Assembly (NCBI GenBank): GCA_905211345.1
Contig: CAJMAO010000068.1
Coordinates: 1 to 8,636 of the forward strand
Source: an uncultured Prevotella sp.
GTDB lineage: Bacteria > Bacteroidota > Bacteroidia > Bacteroidales > Bacteroidaceae
Reading direction: 5' to 3'
DNA: 8,636 bases
The notes beneath the pieces were generated by a model that was given only the letters and a program-made list of their open reading frames with translations, ran no database searches and was not told the DNA's origin. The translations under genes and the position numbers were made by a program. Positions 1 through 7,314 of the stretch are shown here, piece by piece (the stretch's first letter is position 1; each line of letters opens with the position of its first letter).

Positions 1-1912
1 CCAGACGCTGGAAACCGACATGGGCGCCATGTTCGTCCCGTCGGATGATGTGCTGGCCGCTTACTTCCTCCCCGGCGGTGCGGGCGAGTTCCTCATGGAA
101 GCATACGCAAAGAAAGACAACACACGTGAGAACCTCATATATAATATAGACCAGATTCCCCTCAGCGTTATCCATGCGTTCGTGTGGAACCTCATGAAGA
201 CTTCGTTCATAGGTACCGTTCCCAGCAAGTACATAACCATTATGAACGATGCCAAGGACCCCATGTTCGGTACGCTCGACGGAGGCCTTGAAGGATACAA
301 GGCTACAATCGACACCACCTTGCTTGCCAACAACGGTGTCGTATATATAATGAACCAGGTAATAGCCCCGGCAAAGTATGCGGCCGTATCGTCTCCCGCA
401 CTTGTGGGCCAGGACATGAAGATCTTCAAATGGGCTATCCAGGCCGACGACAGCTATATTACAAACCCGAACAACGCTCCTCTGAACGCGTTCTTCAGCT
501 ACTACCTTTTGGCAATGAGCTCGCGCTTCAGTTTCTTCGTTCCTACCGACGAAGCTCTTGGAACTTATTATGACGAGGTTTCCAGCCAGAGCCAGCAGCC
601 CCGCGTTTTGTCGTTCTACTACAGTACGCGTCTGCAAGACCGTGCAGCGCCTGTAAAGGCACGCGCTTACAGTTGGGACCCGGTTACCAACGAAATCGGT
701 AACTCTGTTCCCGGTACTGTATCTGCCTCGATTATCAACAACCGTCTGAAAGACCTTTTGGATTCGCACACTATAGTTCACTCCGACGCTGAGTCTGCAA
801 CGGGCTTCGGCAGCTTGAACCAGTACTACGTAACCAAAGGCGGTAGTGCAGTGAAGATTTCCAACACTACCGACGGCCGCCTCACCAGCGACTTCGACCA
901 GACAAGCACCGGCTTCTACGTACAGGGCGGTTTCCAGGTTGACAACGACTCACTTATTAATGTACTTCGTACTTACGACCGTCGCCAGGAAACCACCGGC
1001 TACGGTAACGGTATGACATACGTAATCGACCGTCCTATCCAGACCACGATGAAGTCTGTTTACAGCGTGCTTGCCGACGGAGCTGAGGCTTCGCCTTTCT
1101 ACCAGTTCTTCAACCTTTGCCAAATCGACGCCGACATCCTTGACCGCGCCGGTCTTGCCGACAGCGTTGACAACGACGAGGTAGAGTCTGAATTGGAGAA
1201 ATACACCATATTCACTTCTTCGCAGAACGGTCTTACCGATAACGTTCGATTCTTCAATACTTTCCGTTACACAGTATATGTTCCTACGAACGAGGCTATA
1301 CAGGAAGCGTTCAACCAGGGACTTCCCACATGGGATGAGATTACGGAAGTAATCACCAGCGGCGAGGCCGAGGTTAACGCAGCAACCGAAGCAGGACGTC
1401 CCGAATCGGAGATACTCGATATTACCCGCAGGTACAAATTCAAGGCTCAGGCTATGATTACCTGCCTTGTGAACTTCTTGAAATATCACTTCCAGGATAA
1501 TTCAATATTTGCAGACCATGCTGCAATAGAGCCTACCAAATACGAAACGGCCTGCATTAACGACTCTACCAACCGTTACCGTTCGGTTCAGGTTTCGTCT
1601 ACAGGCAACGGAACCCTCTTCGTAAGGTCGGTTTACGGCACTAACGCTACCGACGGTTCCGACATCCTCGGCCCGCAGCGTACTGTGGTAGACGACGAGA
1701 GCCGCAAGAACATCCTGACTCGCGACTACACTTTAAGTACAATAGCAACCAGTGCTAATAACGCCACTATAGAAACGTCATCTTACGCAGTGGTTCACCA
1801 GATTGACGGTGTATTGAATTTCAAAGAGCTCGACGGCGGCCGGTATGATACCGATTGGGCTACAACAGCCGCAGCCAAGAGGTTCCTGGCCAAATATCGT
1901 ATCAAGGAATAA
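1..1912 (+). CDS. Fasciclin (FAS1) domain-containing protein, 5'-truncated by window edge
   Basis: The frame is open from the first bases (reading QTLETD before the first Met at 20) to TAA at 1910-1912. That Met sits inside a FAS1 core, so the true start lies upstream of the window. At least three FAS1 units are visible. Each has a strand motif of the form (F/Y)-x-V-P-(S/T)-(D/N)-(D/E) and closes with a hydrophobic strand. Unit A has MFVPSDD near 29-49 and closes with GVVYIMNQVI near 337-366. Unit B has FSFFVPTDEA near 527-556 and closes with GMTYVIDRPI near 1012-1041. Unit C has YTVYVPTNEA near 1268-1297, an LKYHFQDNSIF H2-like segment near 1480-1510, and closes with YAVVHQIDGVLNF near 1784-1822. 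Units B and C are longer than a typical FAS1 domain of about 130-140 residues, suggesting loop insertions. FAS1 domains usually mediate adhesion or binding at the cell surface. Signal peptide and anchor are out of view. The stop is 11 bp before the SusC start, implying co-transcription. Specific ligand unknown. Confidence 0.9.
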   Translation, partial: QTLETDMGAMFVPSDDVLAAYFLPGGAGEFLMEAYAKKDNTRENLIYNIDQIPLSVIHAFVWNLMKTSFIGTVPSKYITIMNDAKDPMFGTLDGGLEGYKATIDTTLLANNGVVYIMNQVIAPAKYAAVSSPALVGQDMKIFKWAIQADDSYITNPNNAPLNAFFSYYLLAMSSRFSFFVPTDEALGTYYDEVSSQSQQPRVLSFYYSTRLQDRAAPVKARAYSWDPVTNEIGNSVPGTVSASIINNRLKDLLDSHTIVHSDAESATGFGSLNQYYVTKGGSAVKISNTTDGRLTSDFDQTSTGFYVQGGFQVDNDSLINVLRTYDRRQETTGYGNGMTYVIDRPIQTTMKSVYSVLADGAEASPFYQFFNLCQIDADILDRAGLADSVDNDEVESELEKYTIFTSSQNGLTDNVRFFNTFRYTVYVPTNEAIQEAFNQGLPTWDEITEVITSGEAEVNAATEAGRPESEILDITRRYKFKAQAMITCLVNFLKYHFQDNSIFADHAAIEPTKYETACINDSTNRYRSVQVSSTGNGTLFVRSVYGTNATDGSDILGPQRTVVDDESRKNILTRDYTLSTIATSANNATIETSSYAVVHQIDGVLNFKELDGGRYDTDWATTAAAKRFLAKYRIKE

Positions 1913-1923
1913 AAATTAATACT

Positions 1924-4900
1924 ATGAATAAGATAAAATATTTATTGCTCATTGCGATGTGCTTATGCCTTTCGTCGGTTGCGGCACAAGATCGTATTTC
2001 CGGGCATGTATGGAATCGTACCGATGGGCCGGTGATGATGGCGAATGTGGTTGAGCTCGACCAGAACAACCGTATCGTTGAAGCTACCACTACCGATATT
2101 AACGGTAACTTCTCCATGCCTATTAAAAACAGGAAAGACAGACTGCAGATTTCTTACGTAGGATACCAGACTCACACGCAGGTGATAGGCGACAGCAAGG
2201 TGTTCCGTATAGAAATGCGCAGTAGAACCCAGCTGAAAGGCGTTACGGTAAAAGCCCAGCAAAGGGTAAAGACCAACGGCCTTACCATACCGGCAAAAGA
2301 AGTGTCGGTTGCTACCCAGACCCTGAACATGGACGAAATGAAAGGTCTCTCGTTCGAGACGGCCGACCAGGCTCTGCAGGGACAGATTGCAGGTTTGGAT
2401 ATTGTGATGAATTCAGGTAACCTCGGTTCCGGTACAACAATGCGTTTGCGTGGTGTTACCACCATTAACGGTGACCAGGAGCCTCTGATTGTCGTTGACG
2501 GCAACGTGTTGGAAAATTACAACACCACCGATATCGACCTTCAGGATATGGAACAGTTCGCCCGCCTGCTTTCAGTCAATCCCGAAGATATCCAGAGTAT
2601 CGATGTCCTCAAGGACGCGGCAGCTACGGCTATCTGGGGTTCGCGCGGTGCAAACGGTGTAATCGAAATTAAGACCCGTCGCGGACGCCGCGGTAAGACA
2701 CGTATCGACTTCTCGTACCGCTTTACCGGCTCTTGGCAGCCTAAGGGTATGAAGATGTTGAACGGTGACGAGTACACCATGATGTTGAAGGAGGCATACT
2801 TCAATCCTGCGCAGAGCAGCGTTGCCTCAGACATAGTTGAAATCTCGTATGACGATTCCCGTCCTATGTATTTCAGGAACTTCAACAACAACACCGATTG
2901 GCGTGACGAAGTTACACAGTTCGGACAGACCCACAACTACAACCTCGTTCTCAATGGTGGTGGTGAAAAGGCAACGTTCCGTATATCGAGCAACTACGAC
3001 CACGAAACCGGTACTATTATAGAGCAGCAGCTCGACCGTTTCTCGACACGTATGGCACTCGACTACTATGTGTCCGACCGAATCAAGTTCTCATCGAACT
3101 TCTCACTTACGTACACCAACAACAAGAAGAACTACGTTGAAAGTCTTCTCGACAAGGCATACAACGCAATGCCTAACATGTCGGTTTACAACTATAACTA
3201 CGACCCGATTAACCAGCGTTACTACAGGACTAACGAGTATATGAAGATGTTCCCGGCTGCCGGTGCTGCCGGCCCTGTTCAGGACGGGCAGTCTTCCTAC
3301 TACCTCCGCGACATGGTTTCCAACGGTAACCCCGTGGCAATAGGACGCCTCTCGTGGTATCGCGAAAGTACGTATGCTATCGACCCGCAGTTCCAGATAG
3401 AGTACAAGCTTTTGGGCAAGGACGAAACTTCTACACAGTTGAACTATAACGGTGAGGTTTACATGTACGCTTTCACAAATACTCAAAAGGGTTATTATCC
3501 TGCTTCTTTGACCAGTAACAGCTGGGACGTTGACGGCGGTATAAACCTTACGAGCGACAGCGAGAGCAAGAACCTCAAGTTCAACACCAAGCACACCCTT
3601 ATCTTTACTCCTAAGTTCAGCAATGAAGACCACTACTTCACAGGTCTTGCACGTTGGGAGATGGAAACGACCAATTCGAATTCGCAGTATTTGAAGTCGA
3701 GCGGTGTTGTTGGTGGTGTTACCGACCCGAGCGTGGAAGCTTACTTGCGTGACGCTAACACCAGTCTTGGTAAAGCACATCGTATGAGTGCACTCGGTAG
3801 TTTCCACTATTCTTACAAGAGTAAATATGTATTGGACTTCACGCTCCGTGCCGACGGTAGCACCAAGTTCGGTAAGAACAACCGTTGGGGTTTCTTCCCC
3901 GGCGTTTCCGGCCGTTGGAACATCAGCGACGAGCCTTTCATGAAGCCAATCAGCAAATATGTCAGCATGTTGGCATTCCGTCCCAGCTGGGGTGTCGTAG
4001 GTGGTGAGCCTCGCCATGAAGGCCTTATTTACAACAAGTACGGCAATACCGGTAACTACGGCGGCGGTACGGCTATTGCGCCGAGTAACCTTCGTCTTAC
4101 CGACCTGAAGTGGGAGCGCACCTCGTCGTGGAACTTAGGTTTCAACCTCGGTTTGTTCGAAGACTTGCTCTCGTTCGAGTTGAACGTTTACCACAAGTAC
4201 ACTAAAAACCTTTTGATGGAGAATGTAAGTATTCCTTCGTCTACCGGTTTCAGCTCTCTTGCTTGGGGTAACGTAGGTAACATGGAGAACGAAGGTTGGG
4301 AATTGAACTTCACCACCAAACGTATCAAGATTACCCCCGACCTCCAGGTTCTCGGTAAGTTCAACATCGCACAGAACATCAACCAGATTACCAAGATGGA
4401 CGCCAGCGTGCTCTCGAGCCTTAACGGCGACTTCAACTACGATAATGAAAACTATATGAGCCGCGTTCAGATAGGCAACGCCCTCGGCGGTATCTACGGT
4501 TTCCGTTACAAAGGTGTTTACCGTTTCGACTACGACCACTGCGGTTACTTTGCCGACGCCAAGAAGAACGACATCTATGCCGGCAACACAGCAGCCTGGG
4601 CTGAAAAGTACGGTGTGAACGGCAGCTACAACGCTACCTGCCCCGTTGCCCGCGACGCTAACGGCAATATCATCTACGACGCTAAGGGTAACCCCCTCCA
4701 GATGTATTACAACTACGGCGGACGTAACTACAAGTTCGAAGGTGGTGACGTAATATACGAAGACATCAACCACGACGGTCAGATCAACGAGCTCGACATG
4801 GTGTATCTCGGCAGCTCCAATCCTAAGCTGAACGGTGGTTTCGGTTTCGATATCTACTACAAGCGCTGGTCGCTCAAAACCAGCTTCAACTTCCGTGTGG

Positions 4901-5319
4901 GCAACAAGATTGTCAACATGGCCCGCATGAAAGCAGAGGATATGCGCACCAACCGTAACCAGAGCACGGCTACCCGCTGGCGCTGGCGCAAGAACGGCGA
5001 CATAACCACTATACCTCGTGCAATGAGCGCAGAAGTAGGTGCTTCCTACAACGCACTTTGCAGCGACCGCTACGTAGAACCGGGCGACTATGTACGCTTC
5101 CAGTATGTACAGCTTGCTTACGATTTTGCACCCGAGAAACTGAAGCGCCTCGGCCTTCGTTCGCTCCGTCTTGCATTGTCGGGTAACAACCTTATATTCT
5201 GGTCGAAGTATTCAGGCGTAGACCCCGAACACTCACAGTCCGGATGGGCACCGTGTATGGATAATTCGCAAACCCCGCGTTCACGTTCGTTTACGTTTAG
5301 TTTAAATATTGGATTCTAA
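1924..5319 (+). CDS. SusC/RagA family TonB-dependent outer-membrane transporter
   Basis: This 1131-residue protein is a TonB-energised outer-membrane importer that normally works under a SusD-type lid. Residues 1-21 form a type I signal peptide (hydrophobic core LLLIAMCLCL, cleavage after VAA before Gln22). Residues about 24-100 resemble the carboxypeptidase-regulatory-like beta-sandwich (ISGHVW, ATTTDINGNFSM, ISYVGYQ). LKGVTVKA at 104-111 is a plausible TonB box. The plug follows with SusC-type signatures: SGNLGSGTTMRLRGV (164-178), PLIVVDG (187-193) and DIQSIDVLKDAAATAIWGSR (222-241), then GANGVIEIKT. The rest is beta-barrel, ending in the aromatic terminal strand RSFTFSLNIGF. Residues 947-958 form an EF-hand-like loop. 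No STN domain precedes the regulatory-like domain. ATG 1924 was chosen over an in-frame ATG at 1855 because the latter overlaps the upstream gene and would bury the signal peptide. An AAGGA lies 15 nt before the ATG, rather far for a functional Shine-Dalgarno site. Family certain; substrate unknown. Confidence 0.97.
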   Translation: MNKIKYLLLIAMCLCLSSVAAQDRISGHVWNRTDGPVMMANVVELDQNNRIVEATTTDINGNFSMPIKNRKDRLQISYVGYQTHTQVIGDSKVFRIEMRSRTQLKGVTVKAQQRVKTNGLTIPAKEVSVATQTLNMDEMKGLSFETADQALQGQIAGLDIVMNSGNLGSGTTMRLRGVTTINGDQEPLIVVDGNVLENYNTTDIDLQDMEQFARLLSVNPEDIQSIDVLKDAAATAIWGSRGANGVIEIKTRRGRRGKTRIDFSYRFTGSWQPKGMKMLNGDEYTMMLKEAYFNPAQSSVASDIVEISYDDSRPMYFRNFNNNTDWRDEVTQFGQTHNYNLVLNGGGEKATFRISSNYDHETGTIIEQQLDRFSTRMALDYYVSDRIKFSSNFSLTYTNNKKNYVESLLDKAYNAMPNMSVYNYNYDPINQRYYRTNEYMKMFPAAGAAGPVQDGQSSYYLRDMVSNGNPVAIGRLSWYRESTYAIDPQFQIEYKLLGKDETSTQLNYNGEVYMYAFTNTQKGYYPASLTSNSWDVDGGINLTSDSESKNLKFNTKHTLIFTPKFSNEDHYFTGLARWEMETTNSNSQYLKSSGVVGGVTDPSVEAYLRDANTSLGKAHRMSALGSFHYSYKSKYVLDFTLRADGSTKFGKNNRWGFFPGVSGRWNISDEPFMKPISKYVSMLAFRPSWGVVGGEPRHEGLIYNKYGNTGNYGGGTAIAPSNLRLTDLKWERTSSWNLGFNLGLFEDLLSFELNVYHKYTKNLLMENVSIPSSTGFSSLAWGNVGNMENEGWELNFTTKRIKITPDLQVLGKFNIAQNINQITKMDASVLSSLNGDFNYDNENYMSRVQIGNALGGIYGFRYKGVYRFDYDHCGYFADAKKNDIYAGNTAAWAEKYGVNGSYNATCPVARDANGNIIYDAKGNPLQMYYNYGGRNYKFEGGDVIYEDINHDGQINELDMVYLGSSNPKLNGGFGFDIYYKRWSLKTSFNFRVGNKIVNMARMKAEDMRTNRNQSTATRWRWRKNGDITTIPRAMSAEVGASYNALCSDRYVEPGDYVRFQYVQLAYDFAPEKLKRLGLRSLRLALSGNNLIFWSKYSGVDPEHSQSGWAPCMDNSQTPRSRSFTFSLNIGF

Positions 5320-5331
5320 TACCGCAGCAAT

Positions 5332-7104
5332 ATGAAAAAAATAAATATATATAAGACTTTGCTTGTATCGGCCTGCGCGTTCATTACTTTGGGTACCACG
5401 TCGTGCGATGACTTCCTCACGATATATCCTTCGAATGAAATTACCGAGGAGCAGTTCTGGGAGGACCGAACCGACTTGGAGAGCGGTATACGCGGCTGCT
5501 GGAAGCAGTTCATCAGCCAGGACATAATGGAGCGTATGGTTGTGTGGGGCGAATGCCGTTCCGACAACTTCGACCTTATGACGGAGAGCTGGGATGACAT
5601 GAAAGACCTTATGAACGCCAACCTCCTTGAAACGAACAGCCTGTTTAACTGGAGTGCGTTCTACAAGACCATAAACTTCTGCAACAAAGTGCTTCAGTAC
5701 GGTCCGTTGGTAGTAGAACGCGACAAGAGCTTCACTTCCGAGGACTGGAAACCCGTTGAGGCTGAAATGAAGGCACTGCGTGCGCTGAACTATTTTTACC
5801 TCGTGCGTACATTCCGTGAGATTCCGTTTGAATTCAACCCCATAGGTTCGGAGCACGATGTCAAGGAACATTCCGGACGCCAGTTTATGGCCGAGGTAGT
5901 GCTCGACTCAATAATCAATGATGTCGAAGCCGTTAAGGACAACGGTATGCGCCAGTACACCAACGAACTCGACAACAAGGGACGTTTCACGCGCGAGTCT
6001 ATCTACACCCTTCTTGCCGACATGTACCTGTGGCGTGCAGCCAAGAACGCTTCGCCCGACTCTGTGGCCAAGTATGGCAGTAAATCGCAGGATGACTATC
6101 AGAAGGTAATAGAGTATTGCGATGCTGTGCTCGACATGTACATGGAGCGTTACGACCGCGATAACCCCATGGGTGGTGGTACAAGCTCCGAGAACAACGA
6201 GAATCCCTATCACCTCATCAGAATGAATGCCAATGGTGGTACACAGGACGTTGTAGACGATGTTTACGATGAAATATTCGTACAGAAGAACAGCCGCGAG
6301 AGTATTCTCGAACTTCAGTTCGATGGTTCTACGAATAGCAATACCTGCCTTTACAATTACAGGGACTATAACGGATTATATCGTCATCGCGATAACAACA
6401 CCGGTCTCCTGCAAGCTTCCGCACCTTGCCAGACTGTTACGAGGAACATTGACAACACAAGCGGCCTTTTCAGCCAAAGCGACATACGCCGCTGGCAGTC
6501 GCTGGTGTACACCGAGGCAGGGCAGCGTGTATATAGCATAGGCAAGTACACCTACCAGAGTATTACGCACGATAACCTCGAGGATAACAGCGAAGGAACG
6601 GAGAATACGTTCATATCGACCGGTTCATTCAATTCCAACTGGATTATCTATCGTCTAAGCGACGTGCTTTTGATGAAAGCCGAGGCCATCACACGCCTTG
6701 ATGCTCCTACAACCGAGCAGCTCCAGGATGCTTTCAATTGCGTAACGATGATACTTTACCGCTCTAATCCTTCCGTAACAACCAACCGCGACAAGCTTTC
6801 GTTCACCGATTACCAGGAACCGTCGCAGTTGTTCGACCTCGTAATGCGCGAGCGTCGCAGGGAATTCTTCGGCGAGGGCAAACGTTGGTTCGACCTTGTA
6901 CGCATGGCCGAGCACGACGGAACTACAACGAACATGCTGACGCTCCTGCTTACCAAGTATGCAACCAACACCAATGCGGTAAGGGCAAAACTGGCGTCGA
7001 TGAATTCATTGTACAGCCCCGTATATGAAAACGAACTAAAAGTAAATCCGAATCTCCACCAGAATCCGGCTTGGGAGAAGGAAGAGACTATAGAGAGGAA
7101 TTAA
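5332..7104 (+). CDS. SusD/RagB family surface lipoprotein
   Basis: This 590-residue protein is the expected partner of the SusC-like transporter 12 bp upstream, capping the barrel and binding substrate outside the outer membrane. Residues 1-24 are a lipoprotein signal ending TTSC, with Cys25 lipidated. CDDFL places two Asp directly after the cysteine, consistent with Bacteroidota surface export. The -3 residue is Thr rather than Leu, a loose lipobox. Family signatures in order are the helix LRALNYFYLVRTFREIPF (149-166), the TPR-like helix ESIYTLLADMYLWRAA (222-237), WIIYRLSDVLLMKAEA (437-452), and RERRREFFGEGKRWFDLVRM (506-525). The C-terminal tail is YSPVYENELKVNPNLHQNP, the usual end-motif of the C-terminal SusD domain. 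The N-terminal SusD-like domain spans roughly 26-240 and the RagB/SusD domain roughly 310-590. Length is slightly above the usual 500-580. ATG 5332 has no Shine-Dalgarno match; it is the first Met and gives a complete signal peptide. Ligand unknown. Confidence 0.97.
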   Translation: MKKINIYKTLLVSACAFITLGTTSCDDFLTIYPSNEITEEQFWEDRTDLESGIRGCWKQFISQDIMERMVVWGECRSDNFDLMTESWDDMKDLMNANLLETNSLFNWSAFYKTINFCNKVLQYGPLVVERDKSFTSEDWKPVEAEMKALRALNYFYLVRTFREIPFEFNPIGSEHDVKEHSGRQFMAEVVLDSIINDVEAVKDNGMRQYTNELDNKGRFTRESIYTLLADMYLWRAAKNASPDSVAKYGSKSQDDYQKVIEYCDAVLDMYMERYDRDNPMGGGTSSENNENPYHLIRMNANGGTQDVVDDVYDEIFVQKNSRESILELQFDGSTNSNTCLYNYRDYNGLYRHRDNNTGLLQASAPCQTVTRNIDNTSGLFSQSDIRRWQSLVYTEAGQRVYSIGKYTYQSITHDNLEDNSEGTENTFISTGSFNSNWIIYRLSDVLLMKAEAITRLDAPTTEQLQDAFNCVTMILYRSNPSVTTNRDKLSFTDYQEPSQLFDLVMRERRREFFGEGKRWFDLVRMAEHDGTTTNMLTLLLTKYATNTNAVRAKLASMNSLYSPVYENELKVNPNLHQNPAWEKEETIERN

Positions 7105-7138
7105 AAATGCGCGGCGAACCGTAAGTATGCTCCCGGCT

Positions 7139-7253
7139 CTTGAAAAATACAAGGCTCGTGTTTTAAAATAGGTCAGACATATTTTAAAATAGGTCAGACA
7201 TATTTCAAAATACCTCAGACATATTTCAGAATACATGGCTTGTATTTTTCAAG
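7139..7253. repeat. Long imperfect inverted repeat with perfect 15-bp ends
   Basis: CTTGAAAAATACAAG at 7139-7153 is the exact reverse complement of CTTGTATTTTTCAAG at 7239-7253. Pairing continues inward: hand alignment of 7139-7195 against 7253-7197 around a centre at 7196 gives about 45 Watson-Crick matches in 57 positions, plus two G-U wobbles. The transcript could therefore fold into one long AU-rich hairpin of about 115 nt, or into several smaller ones. A weak local stem, ATACA (7231-7235) with TGTAT (7241-7245), is followed by four T and could act as a poor terminator. The inverted repeat does not extend cleanly outward, and I see no flanking target duplication. It could be an mRNA stabilising or attenuating hairpin after susD, a DNA-binding site cluster, or a small palindromic mobile repeat; sequence alone does not decide. 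Confidence 0.85.
7161..7223. repeat. 21-bp tandem repeat, three copies plus degenerate flanking units
   Basis: Copies at 7161-7181 and 7182-7202 are identical. The copy at 7203-7223 differs at three positions (T to C at unit position 4, GG to CC at positions 11-12). Degenerate units continue the same 21-bp phase on both sides: 7140-7160 and 7224-7244 keep 8 of the first 10 bases. Each good unit has two small dyads. One is the perfect palindrome TATTTTAAAATA across the unit junction (intact between copies 1 and 2). The other is GTCAGAC (7172-7178 and 7193-7199; CTCAGAC at 7214-7220). A 21-bp period is two helical turns, so equivalent bases lie on the same DNA face. The overall palindrome is centred on GTCAGAC of copy 2. 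Confidence 0.88.
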
Positions 7254-7314
7254 GCAAAGGATACCCGGAACGCAGAACGTATTTCCAATAAAAACGAAAT
7301 AAAAAAACTAAGAT

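Larger units (their letters stand above)
7105..7314. other. Structured 210-bp intergenic region between susD-like and FAS1 genes
   Basis: No credible gene lies here. From the left it holds a small CGG-CGAA-CCG hairpin (7112-7121), the palindromic and tandem repeat block (7139-7253), a GC-richer stretch (about 7254-7281), and an A-rich leader (about 7287-7314) running up to the next ATG. The A-rich leader without a Shine-Dalgarno site is typical of Bacteroidota translation starts. I looked for the Bacteroidota promoter (TTTG near -33, TAnnTTTG near -7) ahead of 7315 and found no convincing match. I also saw no GC-rich stem followed by a T-run that would make a standard intrinsic terminator. 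The gap is far longer than the 11- and 12-bp gaps upstream, so expression of the downstream gene may be uncoupled. Confidence 0.8.

Noticed and set aside
1855..1923. In-frame upstream start (ATG 1855) for the SusC-like gene
   Set aside because: It overlaps the upstream FAS1 coding region and would put 23 polar residues before a complete signal peptide that begins at ATG 1924.
3103..4017. Long minus-strand open frame opposite the SusC gene
   Set aside because: The + strand carries an intact, strongly diagnostic SusC protein. Long antisense frames are expected from its C-ending codon bias, and the translation shows no recognisable domain.
7036..7236. Minus-strand 66-codon frame with a heptad-like repeat (ICLTYFK) across the 21-bp repeats
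   Set aside because: The periodic peptide is a by-product of a 21-bp (7-codon) DNA repeat. The frame runs antisense into the conserved 3' end of the SusD gene, has no signal or ribosome site, and its product resembles nothing known to me.
7228..7249. Intrinsic terminator candidate (ATACA/TGTAT stem followed by T-run)
   Set aside because: The stem has only one G-C pair and shares its bases with the larger palindrome; too weak to call as a terminator on sequence alone.
7254..7314. Promoter for the downstream FAS1 gene
   Set aside because: No convincing TAnnTTTG/TTTG pair at suitable spacing was found; only an A-rich leader is visible.
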